From NCBI RefSeq assembly GCF_900156825.1, contig NZ_FTOV01000005.1, positions 248,001 to 312,000 of the forward strand: a stretch of DNA of 64,000 nucleotides, written 5' to 3'. This document shows, in pieces, positions 1-6,832 of the stretch (positions within the stretch are counted from its first letter, which is position 1; each line of letters opens with the position of its first letter). A model generated the notes under the pieces. It was not told the DNA's origin. It did not search any database and worked only from the letters and a program-made list of their open reading frames with translations. The DNA is from Chryseobacterium gambrini (GTDB lineage: Bacteria; Bacteroidota; Bacteroidia; Flavobacteriales; Weeksellaceae). The position numbers and the translations under genes are program-made.

Positions 1-1136
1 TAACTTACGAAAATGGCTACAGTGATTATCTGAATGAAGCTCGACTTTCTGCTATAGCGATTTGCATGTACCTTTCAACCTTAAGCATTACAAATGATAA
101 TTTCGATATTAAAATTTTATATTTAGATGATGTATTTATTGGATTAGATTCTGGAAATAGAATACCAATACTAAAAATACTACAAGATGATTTTGGAGAC
201 TATCAAAAGTTCATTTCCACCTATGACAGACACTGGTACGAACTCGCTAAAAGGCAATTTCAAATTTATAACCCAGACTCTTGGAAATTTTTAGAAATTT
301 ATGTCGGTTATGATTTTGATGTAAATGGTATGAAAATAAATAAACCTATTATAAATATAGGTTCTGATTATTATGAAAAAGGAACTTTTTATTTGCATCA
401 TGATACTAAACCTGATTATCCTGCTGCAGCTAATTATTTTAGAAAAGCATTAGAAGAACTTCTCTCCACAAGCTTACCTAGTTGTGAAATAGTTGATAGT
501 GATAATACTAAAATCCCAGAATATAAATTGGGAAAATTCATAACAATTTGTCATAATGTTCTAAAAAAGACTGGGCATGATGTTACACATATTAATACAA
601 TAAATAGCCATCTTTACACTTTACTTCACCCCCTATCACACCACGAAACAACTACATTAGTCTATAAAAGAGAGTTAGAATCAATTGAGCATGCATTTTT
701 TAAATTGAAAGAACAATTAAGAAATATAGATTATTTAACAAATTATCAATGTATACAAGGGGGAAATAGTCGTTTAAGAATACATTTCAAAATTAGTTTG
801 GCTGATAAACATATTCAAAATTATGAATTTATCTTGCAAGAACCTCTTCTTATCTTTAAAAAAGCTGATGGAACTCTTGAGCTTATTGACTGTAAATGTT
901 ACATAACAAGACTTGAAGGAATTAAAAATGGAACATTTTTCTTTCAAAAAGATGTAAAAAAAGAAGACCCACATTTTCAATATAAATCATTTATTGAAGC
1001 TGTTTATAAAACGTATGATCATATTATAAATCATGAAGGTCTTTCTTTTACTAGACCCATTAAGGCAATCGATGTTATAGAATATTATAATGGTAAAACA
1101 TGGGAAGCATTGCAAAATATACTGATTTGGAAGTAA
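1..1136 (+). CDS. SMC/ABC-type ATPase, C-terminal part (5' end outside window)
   Basis: The reading frame is open to the left window edge, so this is a 3' fragment; the first Met at 66 is internal. Near the start are an ABC signature-like NEARLSA, a Walker B strand ILYLDDVFIGLD with a D-loop, and a switch-like ISTYDRHWYELA. This order is that of the C-terminal half of SMC/RecF/RecN-like ATPases. The Walker A half would lie upstream. After the ATPase core comes a helical stretch (nt 420-720) with NPLSHHE, then a region that is not recognised. ATPases of this shape with extra C-terminal domains are frequent in defence islands, but no partner gene is visible. The ATPase call is firm; a defence role is inference from its place on a tRNA-linked island. 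Confidence 0.8.
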   Translation, partial: TYENGYSDYLNEARLSAIAICMYLSTLSITNDNFDIKILYLDDVFIGLDSGNRIPILKILQDDFGDYQKFISTYDRHWYELAKRQFQIYNPDSWKFLEIYVGYDFDVNGMKINKPIINIGSDYYEKGTFYLHHDTKPDYPAAANYFRKALEELLSTSLPSCEIVDSDNTKIPEYKLGKFITICHNVLKKTGHDVTHINTINSHLYTLLHPLSHHETTTLVYKRELESIEHAFFKLKEQLRNIDYLTNYQCIQGGNSRLRIHFKISLADKHIQNYEFILQEPLLIFKKADGTLELIDCKCYITRLEGIKNGTFFFQKDVKKEDPHFQYKSFIEAVYKTYDHIINHEGLSFTRPIKAIDVIEYYNGKTWEALQNILIWK

Positions 1137-1515
1137 AATTCAATATTATATATTAAAATTATAATTCCACTCAGACTGAGTGCAATGTTTTCTATATAGC
1201 CATTTAAGAAATTAAATAATAAATATTATTTAATTATTTTTTTTTGATTAAGTCGGATTGGTACATTTCACTTTCAATTATACGTAAAAAATCACATATT
1301 TTCTAAATATTTCTCTTGCATTATTGAGTCTACTTTAAATCAAAACAGTTAAATTTACTATAAATGTTAGCATTTTTTAACCTCTAATGCATATATACTC
1401 TGTTATTGACCTATACTTACTTCTTCTTATATTATAGCTTATACTTTCTCTTTAATATTCCAGTAAACCATAACTTCTTTCTACTTGCTTTTCCTTGTAC
1501 TATTTTTTACAGAAT
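1137..1515. other. Intergenic spacer, convergent genes
   Basis: This very A/T-rich gap lies between two convergent genes. It holds a short palindrome (CACTCAG around A at 1168-1182) and the terminator-like hairpin listed separately. No coding potential was seen. Confidence 0.6.
1210..1246 (+). terminator. A/T-only hairpin with T run after the ATPase gene
   Basis: A perfect 12-bp inverted repeat (1210-1221 with 1224-1235) is followed by a run of about ten T on the + strand. The stem has only A-T pairs and would be weak, but position and T tract fit termination of the ATPase gene. Confidence 0.5.
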
Positions 1516-2148
1516 TTATTTGTAGTATTTAATTTTTTCTTTTTTCATGAATCCTTCCAAATCTCTGATCGTAATATTATTTAAAAATTTTATAGAATTT
1601 TTTATCATCCCGTCTTTATCAGCTATTTTTACATCTTTTGATTTTGAATCAACTATCTTATCTCCCTTAGCATAATAATTACTTGTTTTTTCAAGCTTAC
1701 CTAGTTTGTTATTTAAAACATATTCTATGTTGTAACTGATATCTTTAAAATCTCCATAAGAATTGAATGTCGATTTCTTTACTCCAATCAAATTTTTATT
1801 TTCATCAAAATAATATTCATAAGATGATTCATTGAAAGGTATTCCCTCTGCCCAATAATATAGTAATTGCTTTATGTAAACTATTTTTTTATCTTTTTCT
1901 AAAATCTGATAAATATTCTCATAAATCATATCCCCATATTCATCGTAAACATCTGTTGTTTTTAAAGGATATATCTTACCATTTTGAGAATTTTTTACAT
2001 ATGATTTAATTATTGTAGAATCACTTTTATAGACATTATTTACATAAGTTTTCAAGTCTTTCAATTTCTTGGTATAATAAAAAGTCTGAGTTTGAGAATA
2101 AACAATAGAACAAATAGATAGAGTAGCAATTAATAGTAGTTTTTTCAT
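1516..2148 (-). CDS. Secreted protein of unknown function
   Basis: The 210-residue product starts with a clear Sec signal peptide (KK, then a hydrophobic stretch, likely cleavage after VYS before QTQ). The mature part is rich in Tyr, Lys, Asn and Asp, with segments such as YDEYGDMIYEN and YYFDENKNLIG that resemble the short strand repeats of bacteroidete surface proteins. No known catalytic motif was recognised. It lies 2 nt after the stop of the 228-residue membrane protein gene, so the two form an operon. Both are A/T-rich and sit between an integrase and an ATPase, which suggests island cargo. Confidence 0.7.
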   Translation of the reverse strand: MKKLLLIATLSICSIVYSQTQTFYYTKKLKDLKTYVNNVYKSDSTIIKSYVKNSQNGKIYPLKTTDVYDEYGDMIYENIYQILEKDKKIVYIKQLLYYWAEGIPFNESSYEYYFDENKNLIGVKKSTFNSYGDFKDISYNIEYVLNNKLGKLEKTSNYYAKGDKIVDSKSKDVKIADKDGMIKNSIKFLNNITIRDLEGFMKKEKIKYYK

Positions 2149-2150
2149 GA

Positions 2151-2837
2151 TTATATTTTTATAGAATCTTCTTTAGGTTCGTTTTTATTTTTATCGTCGT
2201 AAGAATTAACGGATTTATTCTTTTTTATAATCAAATCCCCATTAGCCGATTCTGCCTGTTTTTCTATCGGAACTGATACCTTTTTATCAAAAGAAGTTTT
2301 GTAAGGGTAATTTTCGTAATTATAGGAGGTACTTTCATAGTGGTTATGGGATTCTCCCTCTTTTCTTTTGTAACTTGGCTTTCCATAGCCTAAACTGCTC
2401 CTATCATCAGAAGTATTCTTTTCGTTCAGATTATCGGAATTATAATCAATAACTACTTTTGTATAGTCAAACATACCATAACCCGTAATTAAACTTTCGC
2501 CCGTATCTTCATTACGGAACTCTATTTTTCTTAGAATTACATAATCCTCATCGTAGATACCGATATTTTTATATCCATTTTTTCTCAAAGTATTTTTTAT
2601 AAAATTCTGAGCAAAGCGCTCGTTCATTTCTTCTCCAAAAAATAAATTCTTAAATGCCTTAACAAGATTGGGTTGGGTTAACATTAGTCTATCGACGATT
2701 TTGTTTTCTACGCTTAATTTATCAGGCTTAGTAAATATTGCTACTCCTACGAACATAACAAATAAAATAATTAAAATTAGTGAGGTGTAGCTACCGCCAG
2801 AATTGCGGTTTGAATAACGAGTATCAATATTTCCCAT
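2151..2837 (-). CDS. Single-pass membrane protein of unknown function
   Basis: This is a 228-residue protein. Residues about 17-36 (SLILIILFVMFVGVAIF) form one transmembrane helix. A folded-looking section of about 100 residues follows (ERFAQNFIKNTLRKNGYKN, then beta-rich text), and then a long hydrophilic tail rich in Ser, Asn, Tyr and Lys that looks disordered. No family was recognised. It is the first gene of a two-gene unit with the secreted protein at 1516-2148. Its upstream leader contains the large inverted repeat at 2915-3027, which may shape its mRNA if transcription begins beyond it. Confidence 0.7.
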   Translation of the reverse strand: MGNIDTRYSNRNSGGSYTSLILIILFVMFVGVAIFTKPDKLSVENKIVDRLMLTQPNLVKAFKNLFFGEEMNERFAQNFIKNTLRKNGYKNIGIYDEDYVILRKIEFRNEDTGESLITGYGMFDYTKVVIDYNSDNLNEKNTSDDRSSLGYGKPSYKRKEGESHNHYESTSYNYENYPYKTSFDKKVSVPIEKQAESANGDLIIKKNKSVNSYDDKNKNEPKEDSIKI

Positions 2838-2914
2838 GATTAATAGTTAATACCATCGTCCCAAATGGCTTTAAGTATAGACATAGAAAAAGCGTGGAAC
2901 TAAACCTTTGTCTA

Positions 2915-3027
2915 TTAAGGGGAGGCTCTGGTAAGCCTATACACTACAAACAAGGATAGCCCACGCCGTAGCGTGAGCATCAACTCATTTATTCCGTAGT
3001 GTATTGAATTTACCAGATTCCCCCTAA
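2915..3027. repeat. Large imperfect inverted repeat with inner hairpin, next to integrase
   Basis: The arms 2915-2947 and 2996-3027 are near-complementary over about 32 bp with only a few mismatches; shared cores are TCTGGTAA and ATACACTAC. The 48-nt centre holds a second hairpin (CACGC, loop CGTA, GCGTG at 2962-2975). The element lies between the 3' end of the tyrosine recombinase and the start of the membrane protein gene. It could be a folded recombination site or a structured leader RNA. The base-pairing is seen directly; the role is inference. Confidence 0.7.
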
Positions 3028-3031
3028 CAGA

Positions 3032-3050
3032 ATAAAAGCGACGCTTTTAT
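3032..3050 (-). terminator. Short perfect palindrome after the integrase
   Basis: ATAAAAGCG and CGCTTTTAT pair around a single central base, about 30 nt beyond the integrase stop. The T tract is short, so this is only a weak terminator candidate. Confidence 0.35.
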
Positions 3051-3080
3051 CTTTAAATTATATTTTTATCTTTTGCAAAG

Positions 3081-4231
3081 TTAAGATTTTATCCCATATC
3101 TAAAATCCTTCATAGCGTTTTGTAATACAGCAAAATTAGAATTAGTATAAATCATAGTGTTAGATATATTTACATGACCTAATAACTTGCTAACAATAGT
3201 TATGGGGACATTACATCTATTTACCAAATTAGAAGCAAATGTATGCCTCCCAATATGAAAATGAACCCTTTTATCAATTTTCGCCATATTAGCAATATCT
3301 TTTAATTTTAAATTAATTGTTTGATTTGCTATTTTAGGAAAAATCTTTTGATCTTTATTTTTCCCAACCATATATTTACAAAGAATAGTTTTTGCCTGAC
3401 TATTAAATGGTACTTTTAAAATTTCATTTGTCTTTTTCATAACAATTAAAAGTATAGAATTTTTTAAGTCAATATTTGACACTAATAGTTCATCACAATC
3501 GCAAAATCTCAATCCAGTATAACAAGCAAATAAGAACATATCTTTTGATAATTTATATTTTTTTTCGTCGTTTTCATCAAATATTAAATCTTTAATTCTT
3601 ACAACTTCTTTTTCTTCTAAAAAAGTTTCACATCGTTTTGCTCCTTTAAATTTAAATCTTTTATATGGTGAAGATTCTATCTTATCCAAAAGAAAAGCCT
3701 CATTTAGTACCGATTTTAAAGACTTATGCATATTATATAAAGCTCCTCCATCTTTTAAACCGTCTTTTCTCAAATATGAATCAAAACTTTTTATAAATTC
3801 ATATGTTATATCAGAAGTAAATAATCTAGACTTAAAATTCTTCAATCTTTGTCTTAGAAGAGTATATTTATATTTTGTTGATACTCTTAAATTCTTTTTC
3901 GAAACTATATCATCATATAGTTGATAAAAATCATTATCATTTTTACCACTTAGGAAATTATCTATTAAATCAAAAGTAATAGGAATTCCACCAGCTTCTT
4001 TCAAACTACAAAAAGTTTGTATATCAGATTTTATCTTATCAAATTTAACATTCAAAGTTCTATATCCCTTTCCTTTCGCTTTTCCAGCCACATCATCCCA
4101 ATAATCTGGATGAATTTTTTCTTTAAGACTTATGAATTAATAATAATTTGTAATGCTAATGGAAGTTTTCCTTGCATATCACTTTTTTTGTCCTTTCGTA
4201 TAACTACTTTAATCGAAGAAATGCTATTCAT
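3081..4231 (-). pseudogene. Tyrosine recombinase (integrase), N-terminal part frameshifted
   Basis: The main frame (3081-4091, GTG start, 336 residues if used) has a SAM-like core-binding region and a complete catalytic set: R195 in TGLRFCDC, K219/K220, H279 and R282 in HIGRHTF, H306 in LLGHV, and Y315. The integrase homology continues upstream of that GTG as EKIHPDYWDDV, in frame, until a TAA at 4137-4139. A second frame from ATG 4229-4231 encodes the usual start of the arm-binding domain (ISSIKVVIRKDKK, then LPLALQIIIN) and stops at 4130. The two pieces join only after a frameshift, apparently from loss of about ten bases where the RKxK segment normally sits. The catalytic part could still be made from GTG, without arm-binding. 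The element may therefore be immobile. Confidence 0.85.
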
Positions 4232-4528
4232 TTTTTTTAATATTTATTTACAATAACTCTCCTAAGATTTAAAAAAGAGAAAAATCAGCTAAGTTAGAAC
4301 TTTTTTTTCAATAAAAAAAAATTCAAACAATTGATAATCAATATTTTATAAAAATAAATGAATTTCAAAATTTTAAGCTTGATACAAAACCTCCTAGTCA
4401 TATCTAACTCAAAACAGGAATATTTAAATCAATATGAGATTTTAGCAAAACTACAACGGGGGAAATTAGAGGGGAAAGTTTTTTGATAAAAGAATACTAC
4501 AAAAGACTAAATAAAAAAAGTATAAACA
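4232..4528. other. Intergenic spacer between integrase and tRNA
   Basis: About 300 nt of very A/T-rich sequence with no plausible gene on either strand. If the island entered at the tRNA 3' end, its attachment junction should lie here or just inside the tRNA. No second copy of the tRNA 3' end was found within the window. Confidence 0.5.
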
Positions 4529-4556
4529 TGAAAAAAGCCCCATAAACAGGGGCTTC
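4529..4556 (-). terminator. Rho-independent terminator of the tRNA gene
   Basis: AAGCCCC (4535-4541) pairs with GGGGCTT (4549-4555) around a 7-nt loop. On the minus strand the hairpin is followed by a T run, about 37 nt after the tRNA 3' end. Confidence 0.85.
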
Positions 4557-4591
4557 TTAATTTTCGAAGAAAATTTCATTCTTCACTTACG

Positions 4592-4665
4592 TGGTCCCAC
4601 CTGGGCTCGAACCAGGGACCACCTGATTATGAGTCAGGTGCTCTAACCAACTGAGCTATAGGACC
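4592..4665 (-). tRNA. tRNA with CAU anticodon (elongator Met or Ile2)
   Basis: The 74-nt cloverleaf reads on the minus strand. It has a 7-bp acceptor stem (GGTCCTA with TGGGACC), D-arm AGCTCAGTTGGTTAGAGC, anticodon stem CCTGA/TCAGG with loop CTCATAA, and T-arm with GGTTCGAGCC. The discriminator is A and CCA is not encoded. The paired position 1-72 excludes the initiator type. CAU could be elongator tRNA-Met or the lysidine-modified tRNA-Ile2; I cannot decide between them from sequence alone. Its 3' end faces the integrase island, so it is the likely attB. Confidence 0.95.
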
Positions 4666-4692
4666 TCAAAACTTGGTTAAATTTTGTGTTTG

Positions 4693-4723
4693 CAAAAATA
4701 GTAAAATTTCTTTCACTACAAAA
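4693..4723 (-). promoter_or_regulatory. Promoter of the CAU tRNA
   Basis: On the minus strand a TTTTG (-33 type, 4719-4723) stands 18 nt before TATTTTTG (4693-4700), which fits the Bacteroidetes -7 consensus TAnnTTTG. The predicted start is about 20 nt before the tRNA. Confidence 0.6.
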
Positions 4724-4727
4724 TTTT

Positions 4728-5126
4728 TTATTGCTTTTCTTGGCAAAGTTCTACCAGTACGCCGTTTGTGGATTTGGGATGAAGGAAGACAACTAATTTA
4801 TTATCAGCACCTTCTTTCGGCTCTTCCGAGATAAATTCAAAACCTTCTTTCTTCAGTCTTTGCACTTCCTCAAGAATATTTTCCACGCCAAAAGCCAGGT
4901 GATGGATGCCTTCTCCTTTTTTTTCAATAAATTTTGAGATCGGGCTATCCTCTTTACTCGCCTCCAAAAGTTCAATTTTGCTTTCTCCGGAAGCATAAAA
5001 TGAAGTAACCACCCCTTCCCTTTCTACAGATTCCTGTTTGTAAGATTCCTTTCCTAAAAGCTTAGCAAAAAGTTCATCAGAAACGCCTAAAGATTTTACG
5101 GCAATGCCGATATGTTCTAATTTCAT
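4728..5126 (-). CDS. mce: Methylmalonyl-CoA epimerase
   Basis: This is a 132-residue VOC-fold protein of the usual length. It starts with the family strand KLEHIGIAV (metal ligand H5), has the central ligand region IELLEA (E52), GIHHLAF with the second His (75-76), and ends with VLVELCQ (E126). The enzyme interconverts (2R)- and (2S)-methylmalonyl-CoA in the cytoplasm, linking propionyl-CoA and succinyl-CoA metabolism. The gene is divergent from rbfA with a 90-nt gap; the partner mutase and carboxylase genes are not in the window. The VOC family is broad, but the HIGIAV...HHLAF pattern and length are those of the epimerase. Confidence 0.88.
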   Translation of the reverse strand: MKLEHIGIAVKSLGVSDELFAKLLGKESYKQESVEREGVVTSFYASGESKIELLEASKEDSPISKFIEKKGEGIHHLAFGVENILEEVQRLKKEGFEFISEEPKEGADNKLVVFLHPKSTNGVLVELCQEKQ

Positions 5127-5200
5127 AAATATTTAAATAAATTAAGTCGTAAATTTGATACAGCGAACAAATTTCAAAGTATCAATTCAAACAAAAGTAC

Positions 5201-5208
5201 TAAATTTG
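5201..5208 (+). promoter_or_regulatory. -7 box before rbfA
   Basis: TAAATTTG matches TAnnTTTG and lies 8 nt before the rbfA ATG, so the transcript would be nearly leaderless. No clear -33 TTG was seen. Confidence 0.4.
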
Positions 5209-5216
5209 CAGAAATT

Positions 5217-5576
5217 ATGGAAAGTAACAGACAAAGAAAAGTAGCACAGATTATACAGGAAGACTTCGCAGAACTTTTCCGCAAACAGGCTTCAGAAAGC
5301 AAACAAAGCATTCTGGTAACGGTTTCGGATGTAAAAGTAACGGCGGATCTGGGTATTGCCAAAATTTATTTAAGCATATTTCCGCAGGAACACCGCAAAG
5401 CCGTGATGAAGGAAATTGAAGAAAATAAAGCACAATACAGAAACTTCATCGGTCAGAAAATGGCGAAGCAGGTTCGTGTAATCCCTAATCTTAATTTCTA
5501 CTTAGACACTTCTCTGGACGACGTTGAAAAACTGGAACGTGAATTGAGAGGTGAAGGTGACAACCCTATTCTGTAA
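5217..5576 (+). CDS. rbfA: 30S ribosome-binding factor A
   Basis: The 119-residue protein has the RbfA/KH-like fold pattern: a basic N-terminal helix (SNRQRKVAQIIQEDFAELF), a central strand with VTVSDVKVTADLGIAKIYLSI, and the C-terminal RVIPNLNFYLDTSLDD. RbfA binds the small subunit during late 16S rRNA maturation and cold adaptation. The length fits the family and the start is well supported by the conserved N-terminal helix. It is followed after 3 nt by the LolE-like permease gene, so the two are probably cotranscribed. Confidence 0.93.
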   Translation: MESNRQRKVAQIIQEDFAELFRKQASESKQSILVTVSDVKVTADLGIAKIYLSIFPQEHRKAVMKEIEENKAQYRNFIGQKMAKQVRVIPNLNFYLDTSLDDVEKLERELRGEGDNPIL

Positions 5577-5579
5577 CCC

Positions 5580-6785
5580 TTGAAAAACATTGCATTTTAT
5601 ATCGCTTCCCGATACCTTTTGTCTAAAAAAGGAAGTACTGCCGTTACGTTTATTACGTGGTTGGCAGTTGGGGCGATGACGGTTGCCGTAACTGCAATGT
5701 TCGTTATTATCTCAGTTTTTTCGGGGCTTGAAGACCTCAATAAAGAATTGATTTCAAATCTTCATGCCGATCTTACCCTTAAAAGTTCTTCCGGAAAAAC
5801 ACTGAAAGATTTCGATAAAATTAATTCCGTTCTCAAAAACAATAAAGAGATCAGTAACTTTTCGAGAGTTATTGAAGAAAAGGTCTACATCAGTTATAAC
5901 GGAAAAGGCGATATTGCTTATTTAAGAGGAGTAGATTCTGCCTACACGAAAGTGAACCCCATCAATAAGGATGTTTTTTACGGCGCTTATCCGAGCTTTA
6001 AGTATTCCAACGAAGTTTTAATGGAAAACTCTCTGGATAACAGACTTTCGATTCCTGTACCATCCAGTTCAGATTATGCAACGATCTTTATGCCGAAACC
6101 GGGAACCGGAATCATTAATAAAGAAGAAGATATTTACAACAAGAAAGATATCCTCGTCTCCGGAGTTTTTGCTGGAAAAGACCAACTGGACAATTATATT
6201 ATTGCTCCTGTTGAATTGACTGAAGAGCTTTTAAATCTTCCTAAACATTCGGCTTATCAAATCGTTATCAAATTAAAGAATCCTGAAAATACAGACTCCG
6301 TAAAGCAACAGCTTATTTCTTCCCTTGGAAAAAACATTGAAGTAAAAACCAAAGAGGAAGAAAATGCGGCATTCTGGAAAATGATCAATACCGAGAAGCT
6401 TTTTATTTATTTAATTTTTGCTTTGGTAATCTTTATTACCACCTTCAATTTAGCAGGAGCCATCATCATTCTTCAACTGGATAAAAAAGAACAGGCAAAA
6501 TCCCTTATTTCGTTAGGTTTTCCGTTAAGTCATTTAAGACAGGTTTACTTTTATACCGGAGTTTTAATTGTCGTTCTAGGAATTATTTCAGGCCTACTTA
6601 TAGGAACCGGACTTTGCTATTTCCAGCAGTTCACAGAGTTCTTTAAAGCCAACGAAACTTTACCTTTTCCGGTGAAAATAGTGGGTAAAAATTACATCAC
6701 TGTTGCTGTTACCGCATCCTTATTCGGCTTTGGAATTTCATGGGCATTTTCCAAGATCAGCAAAGATTATATTACTAAAAATTAA
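5580..6785 (+). CDS. LolC/E-type ABC transporter permease
   Basis: The 401-residue membrane protein has one N-terminal transmembrane helix (about 22-48), a large periplasmic MacB-like domain, and three C-terminal helices (about 273-295, 320-345, 370-392). This is the topology of FtsX/LolC/LolE permeases, which release lipoproteins from the inner membrane for transfer to the outer membrane. The start is TTG, 3 nt after the rbfA stop; no better ATG exists upstream. The LolD-type ATPase is not next to it. The substrate is inferred from family membership. Confidence 0.8.
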   Translation: MKNIAFYIASRYLLSKKGSTAVTFITWLAVGAMTVAVTAMFVIISVFSGLEDLNKELISNLHADLTLKSSSGKTLKDFDKINSVLKNNKEISNFSRVIEEKVYISYNGKGDIAYLRGVDSAYTKVNPINKDVFYGAYPSFKYSNEVLMENSLDNRLSIPVPSSSDYATIFMPKPGTGIINKEEDIYNKKDILVSGVFAGKDQLDNYIIAPVELTEELLNLPKHSAYQIVIKLKNPENTDSVKQQLISSLGKNIEVKTKEEENAAFWKMINTEKLFIYLIFALVIFITTFNLAGAIIILQLDKKEQAKSLISLGFPLSHLRQVYFYTGVLIVVLGIISGLLIGTGLCYFQQFTEFFKANETLPFPVKIVGKNYITVAVTASLFGFGISWAFSKISKDYITKN

Positions 6786-6807
6786 TACATAAGCTTTCAT
6801 TTTTTCG

Positions 6808-6815
6808 TATCTTTG
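6808..6815 (+). promoter_or_regulatory. -7 box before the endonuclease gene
   Basis: TATCTTTG fits TAnnTTTG and is followed by GC, as in typical flavobacterial promoters. It lies 17 nt before the ATG at 6833. Confidence 0.5.
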
Positions 6816-6832
6816 CGTCCCAATTTTTAAAA

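Noticed and set aside
2915..3027. Integron attC site
   Set aside because: The outer ends read TTAAGGGG ... CCCCTAA; an attC would have the R boxes in the opposite order. The element is reported as structured repeat only.
4017..4256. A 79-codon plus-strand frame over the integrase start
   Set aside because: It is antisense to the frameshifted integrase N-terminus, whose homology is clear.
4592..4665. Initiator tRNA
   Set aside because: Position 1-72 is a normal G-C pair; initiator tRNAs lack this pairing.
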